DNA of 45,428 bases from an uncultured Acetatifactor sp. (GTDB lineage Bacteria > Bacillota > Clostridia > Lachnospirales > Lachnospiraceae). This document shows positions 38,813 through 45,428 of this stretch, piece after piece; the first letter of the stretch is position 1, and every line of letters begins with the position of its first letter. Location: positions 4,031 to 49,458 of the forward strand of contig CAJTZD010000030.1 in the NCBI GenBank assembly GCA_910584235.1, read 5' to 3'. Both the position numbers and the translations under genes were made by a program. The notes below the pieces were generated by a model that was given only the letters and a program-made list of their open reading frames with translations, was not told where the DNA came from and searched no databases.

Positions 38813-40135
38813 ATGCCTAAAATTACTTTCATGGGAGCCGGCAGCACCGTGTTTGCCAGAAACGTGCTGGGTGACTGCATGTGCACCCCCGCCCTGCAGG
38901 ACAGCGACATCGCTCTCTACGACATCGATCCCAAGAGGCTGGAGGAGTCCGAAATCATCTTAAGCGCAATCAACAAAAACACCAATGAGGGCCGCGCCCG
39001 AATCCGCACCTACTTAGGGGTGGAAAACCGCAAAGAGGCCCTGCGGGGCGCCGATTTCGTGGTGGACGCCATCCAGGTGGGCGGATACGATCCCTGCACC
39101 ATCACGGACTTTGAGATCCCCAAGAAATACGGCCTGCGTCAGACCATCGCCGATACCCTCGGCATCGGCGGCATCATGCGGGCCCTGCGCACCATCCCCG
39201 TGCTGCGGGACTTCGCTGCGGATATGGAGGAGGTCTGCCCCAATGCCCTGTTCTTGAACTACACCAATCCCATGGCCATGCTCTCCGGCTATATGCAGCG
39301 CTACACCAATGTAAAGACCGTAGGCCTCTGCCACAGCGTTCAGGTCTGCTCCGAGGGTCTCCTGAAAGCTCTTAACATGGAGGACAAGCTGGAGGGCCGA
39401 AAGGAGCTCATCGCGGGCATCAACCATATGGCATGGCTGCTTGAAATCTACGACAAGGACGGCAACGACCTGTATCCGGAAATCAAGAGACGCGCAGCGG
39501 AAAAGAACGCAGCGGAGAAGCACGGAGACATGGTGCGCTACGAGTACATACGCCGTCTGGGCTATTACTGCACGGAATCCAGCGAACACAATGCGGAGTA
39601 CAACCCCTGGTTCATCAAGAGCCGCTGCCCGGAGCTTATCGACAAATACAATATTCCGCTGGACGAATATCCCCGCCGCTGCGTGAATCAGATCGAGGGC
39701 TGGGAGAAAGAGAAGAACGACATCCTGGCCGACGGCAATGTCACCCATGAGCGCTCCAGAGAGTACGCTTCCTATATTATGGAGGCCGTGGTCACCGGCG
39801 TTCCCTACAAGATCGGCGGAAACGTGCTCAATGAGGGCCTGATCACCAATCTGCCCGCGGACGCCTGTGTGGAGGTGCCCTGCCTCATCGACAATATGGG
39901 CGTACATCCCTGCAAGGTGGGCCGTCTGCCGGTACAGCTGGCTGCCATGAACATGACCAACATAAACACCCAGCTGATGACCATCGAGGCCGCCGTCACA
40001 AAGAAGAGAGAGGCCATCTATCAGGCCGCCATGCTGGATCCTCATACCGCGGCGGAATTGTCCGTAGACGAAATCGTGGCTATGTGCGATGACTTGATTG
40101 AGGCCCATGGAGAGTATATGAAAGACTATAGGTAA
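38813..40135 (+). CDS. Alpha-galactosidase, GH4 (NAD- and metal-dependent)
   Basis: A 440-residue GH4 enzyme that cleaves alpha-galactosides such as melibiose or raffinose through an oxidation-elimination mechanism. It shows the NAD site FMGAGSTVFARNVLGD, the GH4 segment DAIQVGG, TNPMAMLSG, the metal ligands Cys173-His174 (GLCHSVQ) and His205 (INHMAW). AAAGGAG precedes the ATG. GH4 also includes glucosidases and glucuronidases; FARN, CHSVQ and NHMAW agree best with the MelA branch. It is a single gene with strong terminator, divergent from its probable AraC activator. Confidence 0.93.
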   Translation: MPKITFMGAGSTVFARNVLGDCMCTPALQDSDIALYDIDPKRLEESEIILSAINKNTNEGRARIRTYLGVENRKEALRGADFVVDAIQVGGYDPCTITDFEIPKKYGLRQTIADTLGIGGIMRALRTIPVLRDFAADMEEVCPNALFLNYTNPMAMLSGYMQRYTNVKTVGLCHSVQVCSEGLLKALNMEDKLEGRKELIAGINHMAWLLEIYDKDGNDLYPEIKRRAAEKNAAEKHGDMVRYEYIRRLGYYCTESSEHNAEYNPWFIKSRCPELIDKYNIPLDEYPRRCVNQIEGWEKEKNDILADGNVTHERSREYASYIMEAVVTGVPYKIGGNVLNEGLITNLPADACVEVPCLIDNMGVHPCKVGRLPVQLAAMNMTNINTQLMTIEAAVTKKREAIYQAAMLDPHTAAELSVDEIVAMCDDLIEAHGEYMKDYR

Positions 40136-40201
40136 GTTATACTGCAGGGGCTGCCGCACTTAGGGCATTGTTCCTTTGAGAAGCTTTCTATAGCGAAAGA
40201 C

Positions 40202-40238
40202 GGGCGGGGGGATTTCCTCCCGCCCTTTGGGCATTTTT
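40202..40238 (+). terminator. Terminator after the GH4 gene
   Basis: A 10-bp GC-rich stem GGGCGGGGGG / CCTCCCGCCC with one G-U pair and loop ATTT, followed by TTT and a further T5. Strong intrinsic terminator. Confidence 0.85.
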
Positions 40239-40323
40239 GCGGGTATTTCATTCCCTCCGGCTTTTCTTTTGCCTTCCTTGCTTTTTTCTGCTTTCTTTTA
40301 TCTTGCGCAACTTCTCTTTGGCT

Positions 40324-40352
40324 TGTAAACGCATAAAGATTCGTGGTATAAT
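40324..40352 (+). promoter_or_regulatory. Promoter 1 upstream of the ATPase-nuclease gene
   Basis: TTGTAA (40324-40329), 17-bp spacer, extended -10 TGGTATAAT (TATAAT at 40347-40352). It is followed at once by an inverted repeat GTTGACCCA-N9-TGTGTCAAC (40353-40379) with one mismatch, an operator or RNA stem candidate. Confidence 0.6.
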
Positions 40353-40415
40353 GTTGACCCAGAAAGACATTGTGTCAACTTCTGATTCTATGTACGCTGA
40401 AGTGCACGAAATCAT

Positions 40416-40488
40416 GGTATAATATGTCCATATTCCCGGCAGGGAATGCCGAATGGCATAACTACCATGTACGGCCTGTGCACATGGT
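40416..40488 (+). promoter_or_regulatory. Promoter 2 and leader hairpin of the ATPase-nuclease gene
   Basis: A second extended -10, TGGTATAAT (TATAAT at 40418-40423), exactly 71 bp after the first, without a good -35. In the leader, ACCATGT (40464-40470) and ACATGGT (40482-40488) form a 7-bp stem with 11-nt loop, extended by GCAT/ATGC beyond a bulge. No U-run follows. Confidence 0.5.
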
Positions 40489-40549
40489 ATGCTAATACAT
40501 CACAGTTTCTTATGTGCCGGTTCCGGTATGGGGAAAGGAGGACTTCCAT

Positions 40550-42253
40550 ATGCCTGAAAGAAAAAAGGCGCTCCCGGTGGGAATCGAGTTCTTCCGGGAC
40601 TTCAAGTCGAAAGACTATTACTATGTAGATAAGACGGCATTCATCGCCGAGCTCTTAAGGACGAAAGGTGCCGTGAACCTTTTTACCAGGCCCAGGCGAT
40701 TCGGGAAGAGCCTGAACATGAACATGTTCAAATGTTTCTTTGAAATCGGTGCGGATGCCTCCCTGTTCGACGGGCTGGCTATTTCCGGAGAGAGGGAACT
40801 GTGCGAACAGCACATGGGGAAGTACCCTGTCATATCCTTAAGCTTGAAAGATGCGGAGGGAGGGACTTATGAAGCAGCGTTAAAAATGCTGTCGGAGATT
40901 ATGAAACGGGAAGCCCGCAGGCATCAGTATCTCCTGGACAGCAGCAGGCTTACGGAGATAGACAAGGAGTCTCTGAAACAGCTTTATGCTCCCGGTCTGG
41001 ACGAGGATACCGTGAAAAGAAGCCTGAATCTTCTTTCAGAACTCCTCGGCAAGCACTATGGCCGCCGGGTAGTGATCCTGATAGACGAGTACGATGTGCC
41101 CCTGGACAAGGCCTATCAGAAAGGTTACTACGCACAGATGGTGGATCTGATCCGCTCCTTTCTCAGCCAAGCCCTCAAAACCAACGAAAACCTGGACTTC
41201 GCGGTGCTCACCGGATGCCTGCGGATTGCGAGAGAAAGCATCTTTACAGGCCTGAACAACTTTAAAGTGCGCTCCATATCCGACGAACAGTGCGCGGAGT
41301 ATTTCGGTTTCACGGACGGCGAGGTGCGGGAAATGCTTCGGTATTACGGTGTGGAAGACCGTTTCCCGGACATGAGAGAATGGTATGACGGCTATCATTT
41401 CGGGGATGTGGACGTCTACTGCCCCTGGGACGTGATCAATCAGTGCGACCTGCTCAGGGTGTCAAAGGACGCCCCCATGAGGCCCCACTGGGAGAACAGC
41501 AGCAGCAACGCCATCGTAAAGGACATCCTGGAGGAGGCCACGGAGGCCACGAAAGCCGAGATCGAGGCGCTGATCTCCGGCGAGGCGGTGGAGAAAGAGA
41601 TCATCCCGGAGCTGACCTACACCGACCTGGACAACGAGGACAGGAATGTCCGCCAGACCTATCTGTGGAGTGTCCTCTACTCTACGGGATATCTGACCGA
41701 TGCCGGAAAGCCGGAGGGGTGGATCCATAAACTGGTGATCCCCAATAAGGAAGTCCGCAGGATCTATGAGGACAGGGTGCGTTCCTGGTTTCGCGTGAAA
41801 GCAACGGGTGACAGGGAGCGTTGGGAGCGGTTCTGCACGGCGGTCAAGGGAGGCGACGCACAGGCCGTGGAGGAGCTGTTTAGCGCGTTCCTGTCAGAGT
41901 CCATCAGCATCCGGGATACGGCGGTGAGAAAAGTAAAAAAGGAGAACTTCTACCATGGCATGTTCCTGGGGCTTCTGCGGGCGGAGGGCAGCTGGATCGT
42001 AAAGTCCGGCGCCGAGTCCGGCACAGGATATTCCGACATCCTCCTCATGGCCCCCCGGGAAAGGGTCGGCTGCGTCATCGAGGTGAAGTACGCGGAGAAA
42101 GGCGCCTTTGACGCGGCCTGTAGAGAGGCCATGGAGCAGATCGAGACCCGTGCCTATACCGAGCTGCTGCGGGACGAGGGCATGGAGACCATCCATAAGT
42201 ACGGCCTGGCCTGCTTCCGGAAGTCCTGCCGGGTGGCGTATGAAAAGGAATAG
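40550..42253 (+). CDS. AAA-ATPase-like protein with C-terminal PD-(D/E)XK nuclease domain
   Basis: A 567-residue protein of the AAA-ATPase-like / PD-(D/E)XK type (Pfam PF09820 plus PF08011 as I recognise them). The start LPVGIEFFRDFKSKDYYYVDKT and RPRRFGKSLN (P-loop, residues 47-56) are typical; Walker B is VVILIDEYD. The nuclease core is YSDILLM with Asp496 and VIEVKYA with Glu511 and Lys513. Start 40550 has GGAGG eight bases upstream. Such genes are abundant in gut Clostridia and Bacteroidetes, often in many copies, but their role is not established; defence, mobile-element or recombination functions have been suggested. It is convergent with another ATPase/PD-(D/E)XK-type gene. Confidence 0.92.
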   Translation: MPERKKALPVGIEFFRDFKSKDYYYVDKTAFIAELLRTKGAVNLFTRPRRFGKSLNMNMFKCFFEIGADASLFDGLAISGERELCEQHMGKYPVISLSLKDAEGGTYEAALKMLSEIMKREARRHQYLLDSSRLTEIDKESLKQLYAPGLDEDTVKRSLNLLSELLGKHYGRRVVILIDEYDVPLDKAYQKGYYAQMVDLIRSFLSQALKTNENLDFAVLTGCLRIARESIFTGLNNFKVRSISDEQCAEYFGFTDGEVREMLRYYGVEDRFPDMREWYDGYHFGDVDVYCPWDVINQCDLLRVSKDAPMRPHWENSSSNAIVKDILEEATEATKAEIEALISGEAVEKEIIPELTYTDLDNEDRNVRQTYLWSVLYSTGYLTDAGKPEGWIHKLVIPNKEVRRIYEDRVRSWFRVKATGDRERWERFCTAVKGGDAQAVEELFSAFLSESISIRDTAVRKVKKENFYHGMFLGLLRAEGSWIVKSGAESGTGYSDILLMAPRERVGCVIEVKYAEKGAFDAACREAMEQIETRAYTELLRDEGMETIHKYGLACFRKSCRVAYEKE

Positions 42254-42267
42254 ATTTTTATAAAAAT

Positions 42268-42311
42268 ACCCCGTGAAGCTGTGCGGTTTTTCGCACAGAA
42301 CTTCATGGGGT
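42268..42311. terminator. Bidirectional terminator between two convergent ATPase genes
   Basis: Stem ACCCCGTGAAG / CTTCATGGGGT continuing, past an AA bulge, into CTGTGCG / CGCACAG with loop GTTTTT: 18 pairs in total. On the minus strand it is followed by ATTTTTAT, a good U-run; on the plus strand by only TTT. It starts right after both stop codons. Confidence 0.85.
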
Positions 42312-42315
42312 GTCT

Positions 42316-43659
42316 TTAGACCTGCTGCCTTTCCCGCAGGAACCTCTTCAAAAAGAATGCCAGAAAATAGGGAAACGTATAAAACCGGCCGTTATATCCT
42401 ATATTCTTCATGCCGAACTTGATCCCGTACCGAATGTCCCCATAGGCCTCCTCCTGAATCAGGCGGTTCAGGGACGCCGTAGCGCCGTCAGCTGCTTTCA
42501 CCTCCACGGGAATCAGGGAATCCCTGTCCCTCACAAAGAAGTCCATCTCCAGAGTCCCTTTTTCATTCCTGTAAAAATACAGCGGATACCCCTGCTTTAC
42601 CAGTATGTCCCCTATGATATTTTCATAGATGGCCCCTTTGTAGGTATTGAAATTTTTATTGAAGCGCAGATCCTCCTGCACCTCATCGTCCAGGGAGCCG
42701 ATCAGCAGCCCGGTATCCCGGAAATAAATCTTGTAGGAATCCGGATTATAATTGCCCCTTAAGGGAAGTTCCGGCTGGGCCATACAATAGCACACATTGA
42801 CGATACCCGCGTTGTCCAGCCATTCCACCGTGCCCATGTACTCCCGGCTCCTGGCTCCGTGCTCTACTTTGGAAATCTGGAATTTTTTGTTCTCCTTGCC
42901 CAGGAATACTGGAATTTTCCGGTAGACGTTCAGGATGCGCCCCTGATCCAGGCCCCCTGCGTATTTCGTGATGTCCTCCTCGTAGTCCAGCAGAATCTGC
43001 TTCTGCATCTTCAAGGTACCGCTGTAGTTTTTATTTTTCACAAAGGAATTCACGATTGCTGGCATCCCTCCCAGAACCATGTACTCCCTGAAGATTTCGA
43101 ACATGGTCTCCAGCTCCAGCCTGGAAAAGGGTTCCAGTTCCGACATATGACGGTACAGATCCGCAATCTGATTCTCCCGGTAGCCCTTTGCCCAGAGAAA
43201 CTCCTCGAAATCCATGGAATGCATCTCGTAGTCTTCCTTGTAGCCCACGCTGTTGGACTCGATTTCCCGATAGCTGATTCCCATCAGGGAGCCGGAGCAG
43301 ATGACATCATAGCGTCCGTCCTGCTTGAAACTCTTCAGGCTGGTAGCGCAGTTTGGGCAGGCCTGGAGTTCATCGAAAAAGAGCAGGGTTTCTCCGGGCA
43401 CCAGGGCAAAGTCCGGATTGATCAGGGAGATATTCTTCAGAATGGCGTCCACCTCAAAACCATTTTCGAAGATGCCCAGAAACTGTTTCTGCAGCGCAAA
43501 ATTGATTTCCACCGTATGCGCGTAATGCTCCTTGGCAAACTTTCGAATGGATTCGGTCTTGCCGATCTGTCTGGCTCCCTTTATGATCAGTGGCAACCTG
43601 TCAGGATTGCTCTTCCACAGCCCCAAATCCCTGTCTATTTTTCTTCGCAGCAGTTCCAT
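42316..43659 (-). CDS. AAA_14 / DUF4143 ATP-binding protein
   Basis: A 447-residue protein with an N-terminal P-loop ATPase (GARQIGKT, residues 28-35; Walker B LLFFDELQ) and a C-terminal DUF4143 domain that keeps the PD-(D/E)XK-like core LEMDFFVRDRD ... IPVEVKA. ATG 43659 has GGAGG seven bases upstream; an in-frame GTG at 43674 lies against that site. The family is widespread in gut anaerobes, with unknown function. The gene has its own promoter with three upstream direct repeats and is convergent with a related ATPase-nuclease gene. Confidence 0.92.
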   Translation of the reverse strand: MELLRRKIDRDLGLWKSNPDRLPLIIKGARQIGKTESIRKFAKEHYAHTVEINFALQKQFLGIFENGFEVDAILKNISLINPDFALVPGETLLFFDELQACPNCATSLKSFKQDGRYDVICSGSLMGISYREIESNSVGYKEDYEMHSMDFEEFLWAKGYRENQIADLYRHMSELEPFSRLELETMFEIFREYMVLGGMPAIVNSFVKNKNYSGTLKMQKQILLDYEEDITKYAGGLDQGRILNVYRKIPVFLGKENKKFQISKVEHGARSREYMGTVEWLDNAGIVNVCYCMAQPELPLRGNYNPDSYKIYFRDTGLLIGSLDDEVQEDLRFNKNFNTYKGAIYENIIGDILVKQGYPLYFYRNEKGTLEMDFFVRDRDSLIPVEVKAADGATASLNRLIQEEAYGDIRYGIKFGMKNIGYNGRFYTFPYFLAFFLKRFLRERQQV

Positions 43660-43710
43660 TTCCTGTCCTCCCACCGGTATTCTGATAGTATGCCCTCATG
43701 TGACACCTTT

Positions 43711-43793
43711 ATGTTATCACAGAATTCCAATGGTTTCAACATGGTTTTATCACAGAATTCCGTCTATTTCCCATGTGTTTTACACAAAATTCC
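43711..43793 (-). promoter_or_regulatory. Promoter of the DUF4143 gene with three spaced direct repeats
   Basis: Minus-strand TTGAAA (43734-43739), 17-bp spacer, TAACAT (43711-43716). A 15-bp word, GGAATTCTGTGATAA on the coding strand, occurs at 43714-43728 and 43747-43761, with a degenerate third copy at 43779-43793. Starts are 33 and 32 bp apart, about three helical turns, so all lie on one face of the DNA. One copy covers the -10 and spacer. The remainder of 43794-43885 shows nothing clear. Confidence 0.65.
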
Positions 43794-43885
43794 CTAAAGA
43801 TGTACGGAATGAAAACATCTTAACCTCCGGAGAATGAAAGCCTCTTTGGGATTTGCCTGCTCCGGCTTCCACCTCCCTATACGGT

Positions 43886-45337
43886 CTATAACATCCTAAT
43901 GTCCTCCGCATAATCCCCCACCAGGATCCCTGCCTCCTCCAGGCTCTCCGCCTTTTTGCCGTCCCGGCAGAAGTCCCGGATTTCTATGCCGTGAACGGAA
44001 AATTCTTCGCTATAGCCCGCAATCACGGAGGGTTCCTCTCCCTCTCCGGAGGATACCTGGATGTTTTCCAGCAGGATATTCCGGATGCCCCTGCCCGGCG
44101 CGGGGTTATAGTCCCGGTTCCATTTCACCTGAAAGTCCAGCACCTTTCCGTGCTCAAAGGGCTCTATGCGGATGTTCCGGTAGGTGACGTTTTGCACCAG
44201 GTTCTTGTCCCCGGCATTGACGGCCATGACACCCAGGTATCCCGGCTGGAACTCGTGATGTTCCAATACATCGATGTCTTCAAACAAAATGTCCCGGATG
44301 ACGTCCCCCTCATGCTCATGGTCCCCATGGGTGCCGATCATCATGGGATGGGCCACATCCGCCCAGAGAGATGTATGCCGCACGGTGATCTCGCTGCTGT
44401 CCCCGCGGTTGTCCCATCGGCTGCCGTAGACGGCCACGCAGTCGTCGGAGGTGCGCAGGAAAGACTTCTCCACCAGCACCCGCCGGCTGCTCATCATGTC
44501 CACCCCGTCGCTCCAGCCCTCGCAGCTGAAAGATTTGATATTGCGAATGATTACGTCCTCGCAGTCGCCCAGGGATACGGTATAATGGGGCGGGTTGATA
44601 AAGATCAGATTCTCCAGCAGAATATTGCGGGAGTGGTTCAGCCGTATGCCGTTTATACTGCTGAATCTGGCAAAATCCGCCAGGTACAGGATTCCCCTGC
44701 CATCTATGTGCAATCCCTCCCCATGCTCCAGGGCCAGTCCGCCGATGAGGACGGCGCCGCCCTCCAGGTAGATATGGGTGTGGGAGGGCAGGCGCCAGAC
44801 GCATTCCCCGATATAATAGATGCCTGGCTCCACATAGAGCATCCTGCCCTTTGGCATGGCTTCCAGCTGTTCATTGATTCCGTCTCCCAGAAAGCCTGGT
44901 CTGTCCAGGGAGCCGGAGACTACCAGGACATTGTCCCCTGTCTTGTCCGGCATCTCCTCCAGGGCTCCGGCAAAGAGATGGAGATTGTGGAAGCGGTCTT
45001 TGTTCACCTCCACAGATAAATTCGCCGGTTTGTCCAGGGTGAAGGTAATCCGCTTAGGCTCCGTCTTAGCCTGGATTCCCAGGGAAAGAGGGCGGATGTC
45101 CACCCTGTACACGGTGTAGAATTTCGGAAAAGTGATTTCCACCTCCACGCTGCCCGTAAAATCGAAGTACGCCATGGAGGCACACCGCACATCGTGCATG
45201 TCCACTTTCACCCGGTAGGCTTTCAGTTCCTGCCAGTCTTTCGTTCCCTCTGCCCTGACCCGCAGGCAGTAATCCTCCTGGAGCACCGCGCCTTTGGGTA
45301 CTGGGTAGATCCGTAATTGATTTGTTTCCTGTTTCAT
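43886..45337 (-). CDS. GH28-like pectinase (polygalacturonase family)
   Basis: A 483-residue protein with an N-terminal beta-sandwich (about 1-130) and a right-handed beta-helix (YLEGGAVLIGG, GRGILYLAD and repeated ILLEN turns). GH28 catalytic positions appear as GWSDGVDMMS, RTSDDCVAV and MIGTHGDHE; the usual NTDG is SDGVD and no clear RIK motif is seen, so activity may be on modified or rhamnogalacturonan-type substrates. Start 45337 (MKQETNQL) follows AAAGGCGG. No signal peptide, so oligosaccharides are the likely substrate. Confidence 0.88.
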   Translation of the reverse strand: MKQETNQLRIYPVPKGAVLQEDYCLRVRAEGTKDWQELKAYRVKVDMHDVRCASMAYFDFTGSVEVEITFPKFYTVYRVDIRPLSLGIQAKTEPKRITFTLDKPANLSVEVNKDRFHNLHLFAGALEEMPDKTGDNVLVVSGSLDRPGFLGDGINEQLEAMPKGRMLYVEPGIYYIGECVWRLPSHTHIYLEGGAVLIGGLALEHGEGLHIDGRGILYLADFARFSSINGIRLNHSRNILLENLIFINPPHYTVSLGDCEDVIIRNIKSFSCEGWSDGVDMMSSRRVLVEKSFLRTSDDCVAVYGSRWDNRGDSSEITVRHTSLWADVAHPMMIGTHGDHEHEGDVIRDILFEDIDVLEHHEFQPGYLGVMAVNAGDKNLVQNVTYRNIRIEPFEHGKVLDFQVKWNRDYNPAPGRGIRNILLENIQVSSGEGEEPSVIAGYSEEFSVHGIEIRDFCRDGKKAESLEEAGILVGDYAEDIRML

Positions 45338-45364
45338 TTTGCCGCCTTTCTGTGTGTTTCGTTT

Positions 45365-45428
45365 GGAATGCCTTTCTTCCATTGGAATGCTCTTCTTCCA
45401 TTGGAATGCTCTTCTTCCATTGGAATGC
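45365..45428. repeat. 19-bp tandem repeat upstream of the GH28-like gene
   Basis: The word GGAATGC begins at 45365, 45384, 45403 and 45422, a strict 19-bp period, with units differing by one or two bases. At least 3.3 copies are present and the array runs off the window. On the gene's strand each complete unit contains ATGGAAGAA, so it may lie in the leader or in an upstream frame. Confidence 0.85.

Noticed and set aside
39014..40159. Minus-strand open frame of 381 codons
   Set aside because: Antisense to GH4 with no family resemblance or ribosome site.
43714..43793. Three spaced repeats as a CRISPR array
   Set aside because: Repeats are only 15 bp, three in number with one degenerate, they overlap a promoter, and no cas genes are present.

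Overview
The window looks like chromosome of a gut Lachnospiraceae-type member of the Clostridia (Bacillota). The support is strong Shine-Dalgarno sites (AAGGAGG and variants), sigma-A promoters of the TTGACA-17-TATAAT type, a YesM/YesN two-component pair beside an Lpl-type ABC sugar transporter, and an unusual density of plant-polysaccharide glycosidases of types common in this group. I see no rRNA, tRNA, CRISPR array, integrase or intact insertion sequence. Species cannot be assigned from sequence alone.

Layout. 1-475 (minus): start of a secreted Glu/Ala/Thr-rich repeat protein that runs off the left edge. 693-11443 (minus): a carbohydrate-uptake locus read from right to left: a 37-codon leader ORF, YesM-like histidine kinase, YesN-like AraC response regulator, then (from its own promoter) a lipoprotein sugar-binding protein, two permeases, a GH106-like glycosidase and a small ORF. 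No ATPase subunit is present, as is common for this transporter class, which usually shares MsmX-type ATPases. 11695-15513 (plus): a hybrid histidine kinase and an HD-GYP-like phosphohydrolase. 15500-17722 (minus): an unclassified esterase-like protein containing a six-unit 18-bp minisatellite. 17988-22068 (minus): FtsH with an overlapping DUF308 membrane protein, a TauE/SafE exporter and a MarR regulator.

22195-31941 (minus): glycosidase-rich stretch with GH3, a remnant of a drug-efflux transporter, GH27, an AT-rich XRE regulator plus membrane protein, a TVP38-family membrane protein, GH51 arabinofuranosidase and a Gfo/Idh/MocA oxidoreductase. 32194-34433 (plus): ArsR-type regulator with a Cys-rich tail and an ABC exporter. 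34462-36286: a metallophosphoesterase and a YbaK deacylase, divergent. 36327-37466 (minus): AT-rich patch with a decayed ORF and an aminoglycoside-phosphotransferase-fold kinase. 37565-40238: AraC regulator divergent from a GH4 alpha-galactosidase. 40347-43793: two convergent ATPase plus PD-(D/E)XK-type proteins sharing a terminator. 43886-45337 (minus): a GH28-like pectinase, with a 19-bp tandem repeat upstream at the right edge.

How it fits together. GH106-like, GH28, GH51, GH3, GH27 and GH4 enzymes together suggest use of pectic polymers (rhamnogalacturonan with arabinan and galactan side chains) and alpha-galactosides. None of these glycosidases shows a clear signal peptide, so they probably act on oligosaccharides after import. 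The most notable non-coding signal is an identical promoter architecture at two loci 7 kb apart, upstream of the esterase-like gene and of the GH3 gene: a shared 19-bp element, a CGGATT direct repeat with 21-bp period, and a -10 hexamer at exactly the same distance. It looks like an AraC-type activator site defining a small regulon.
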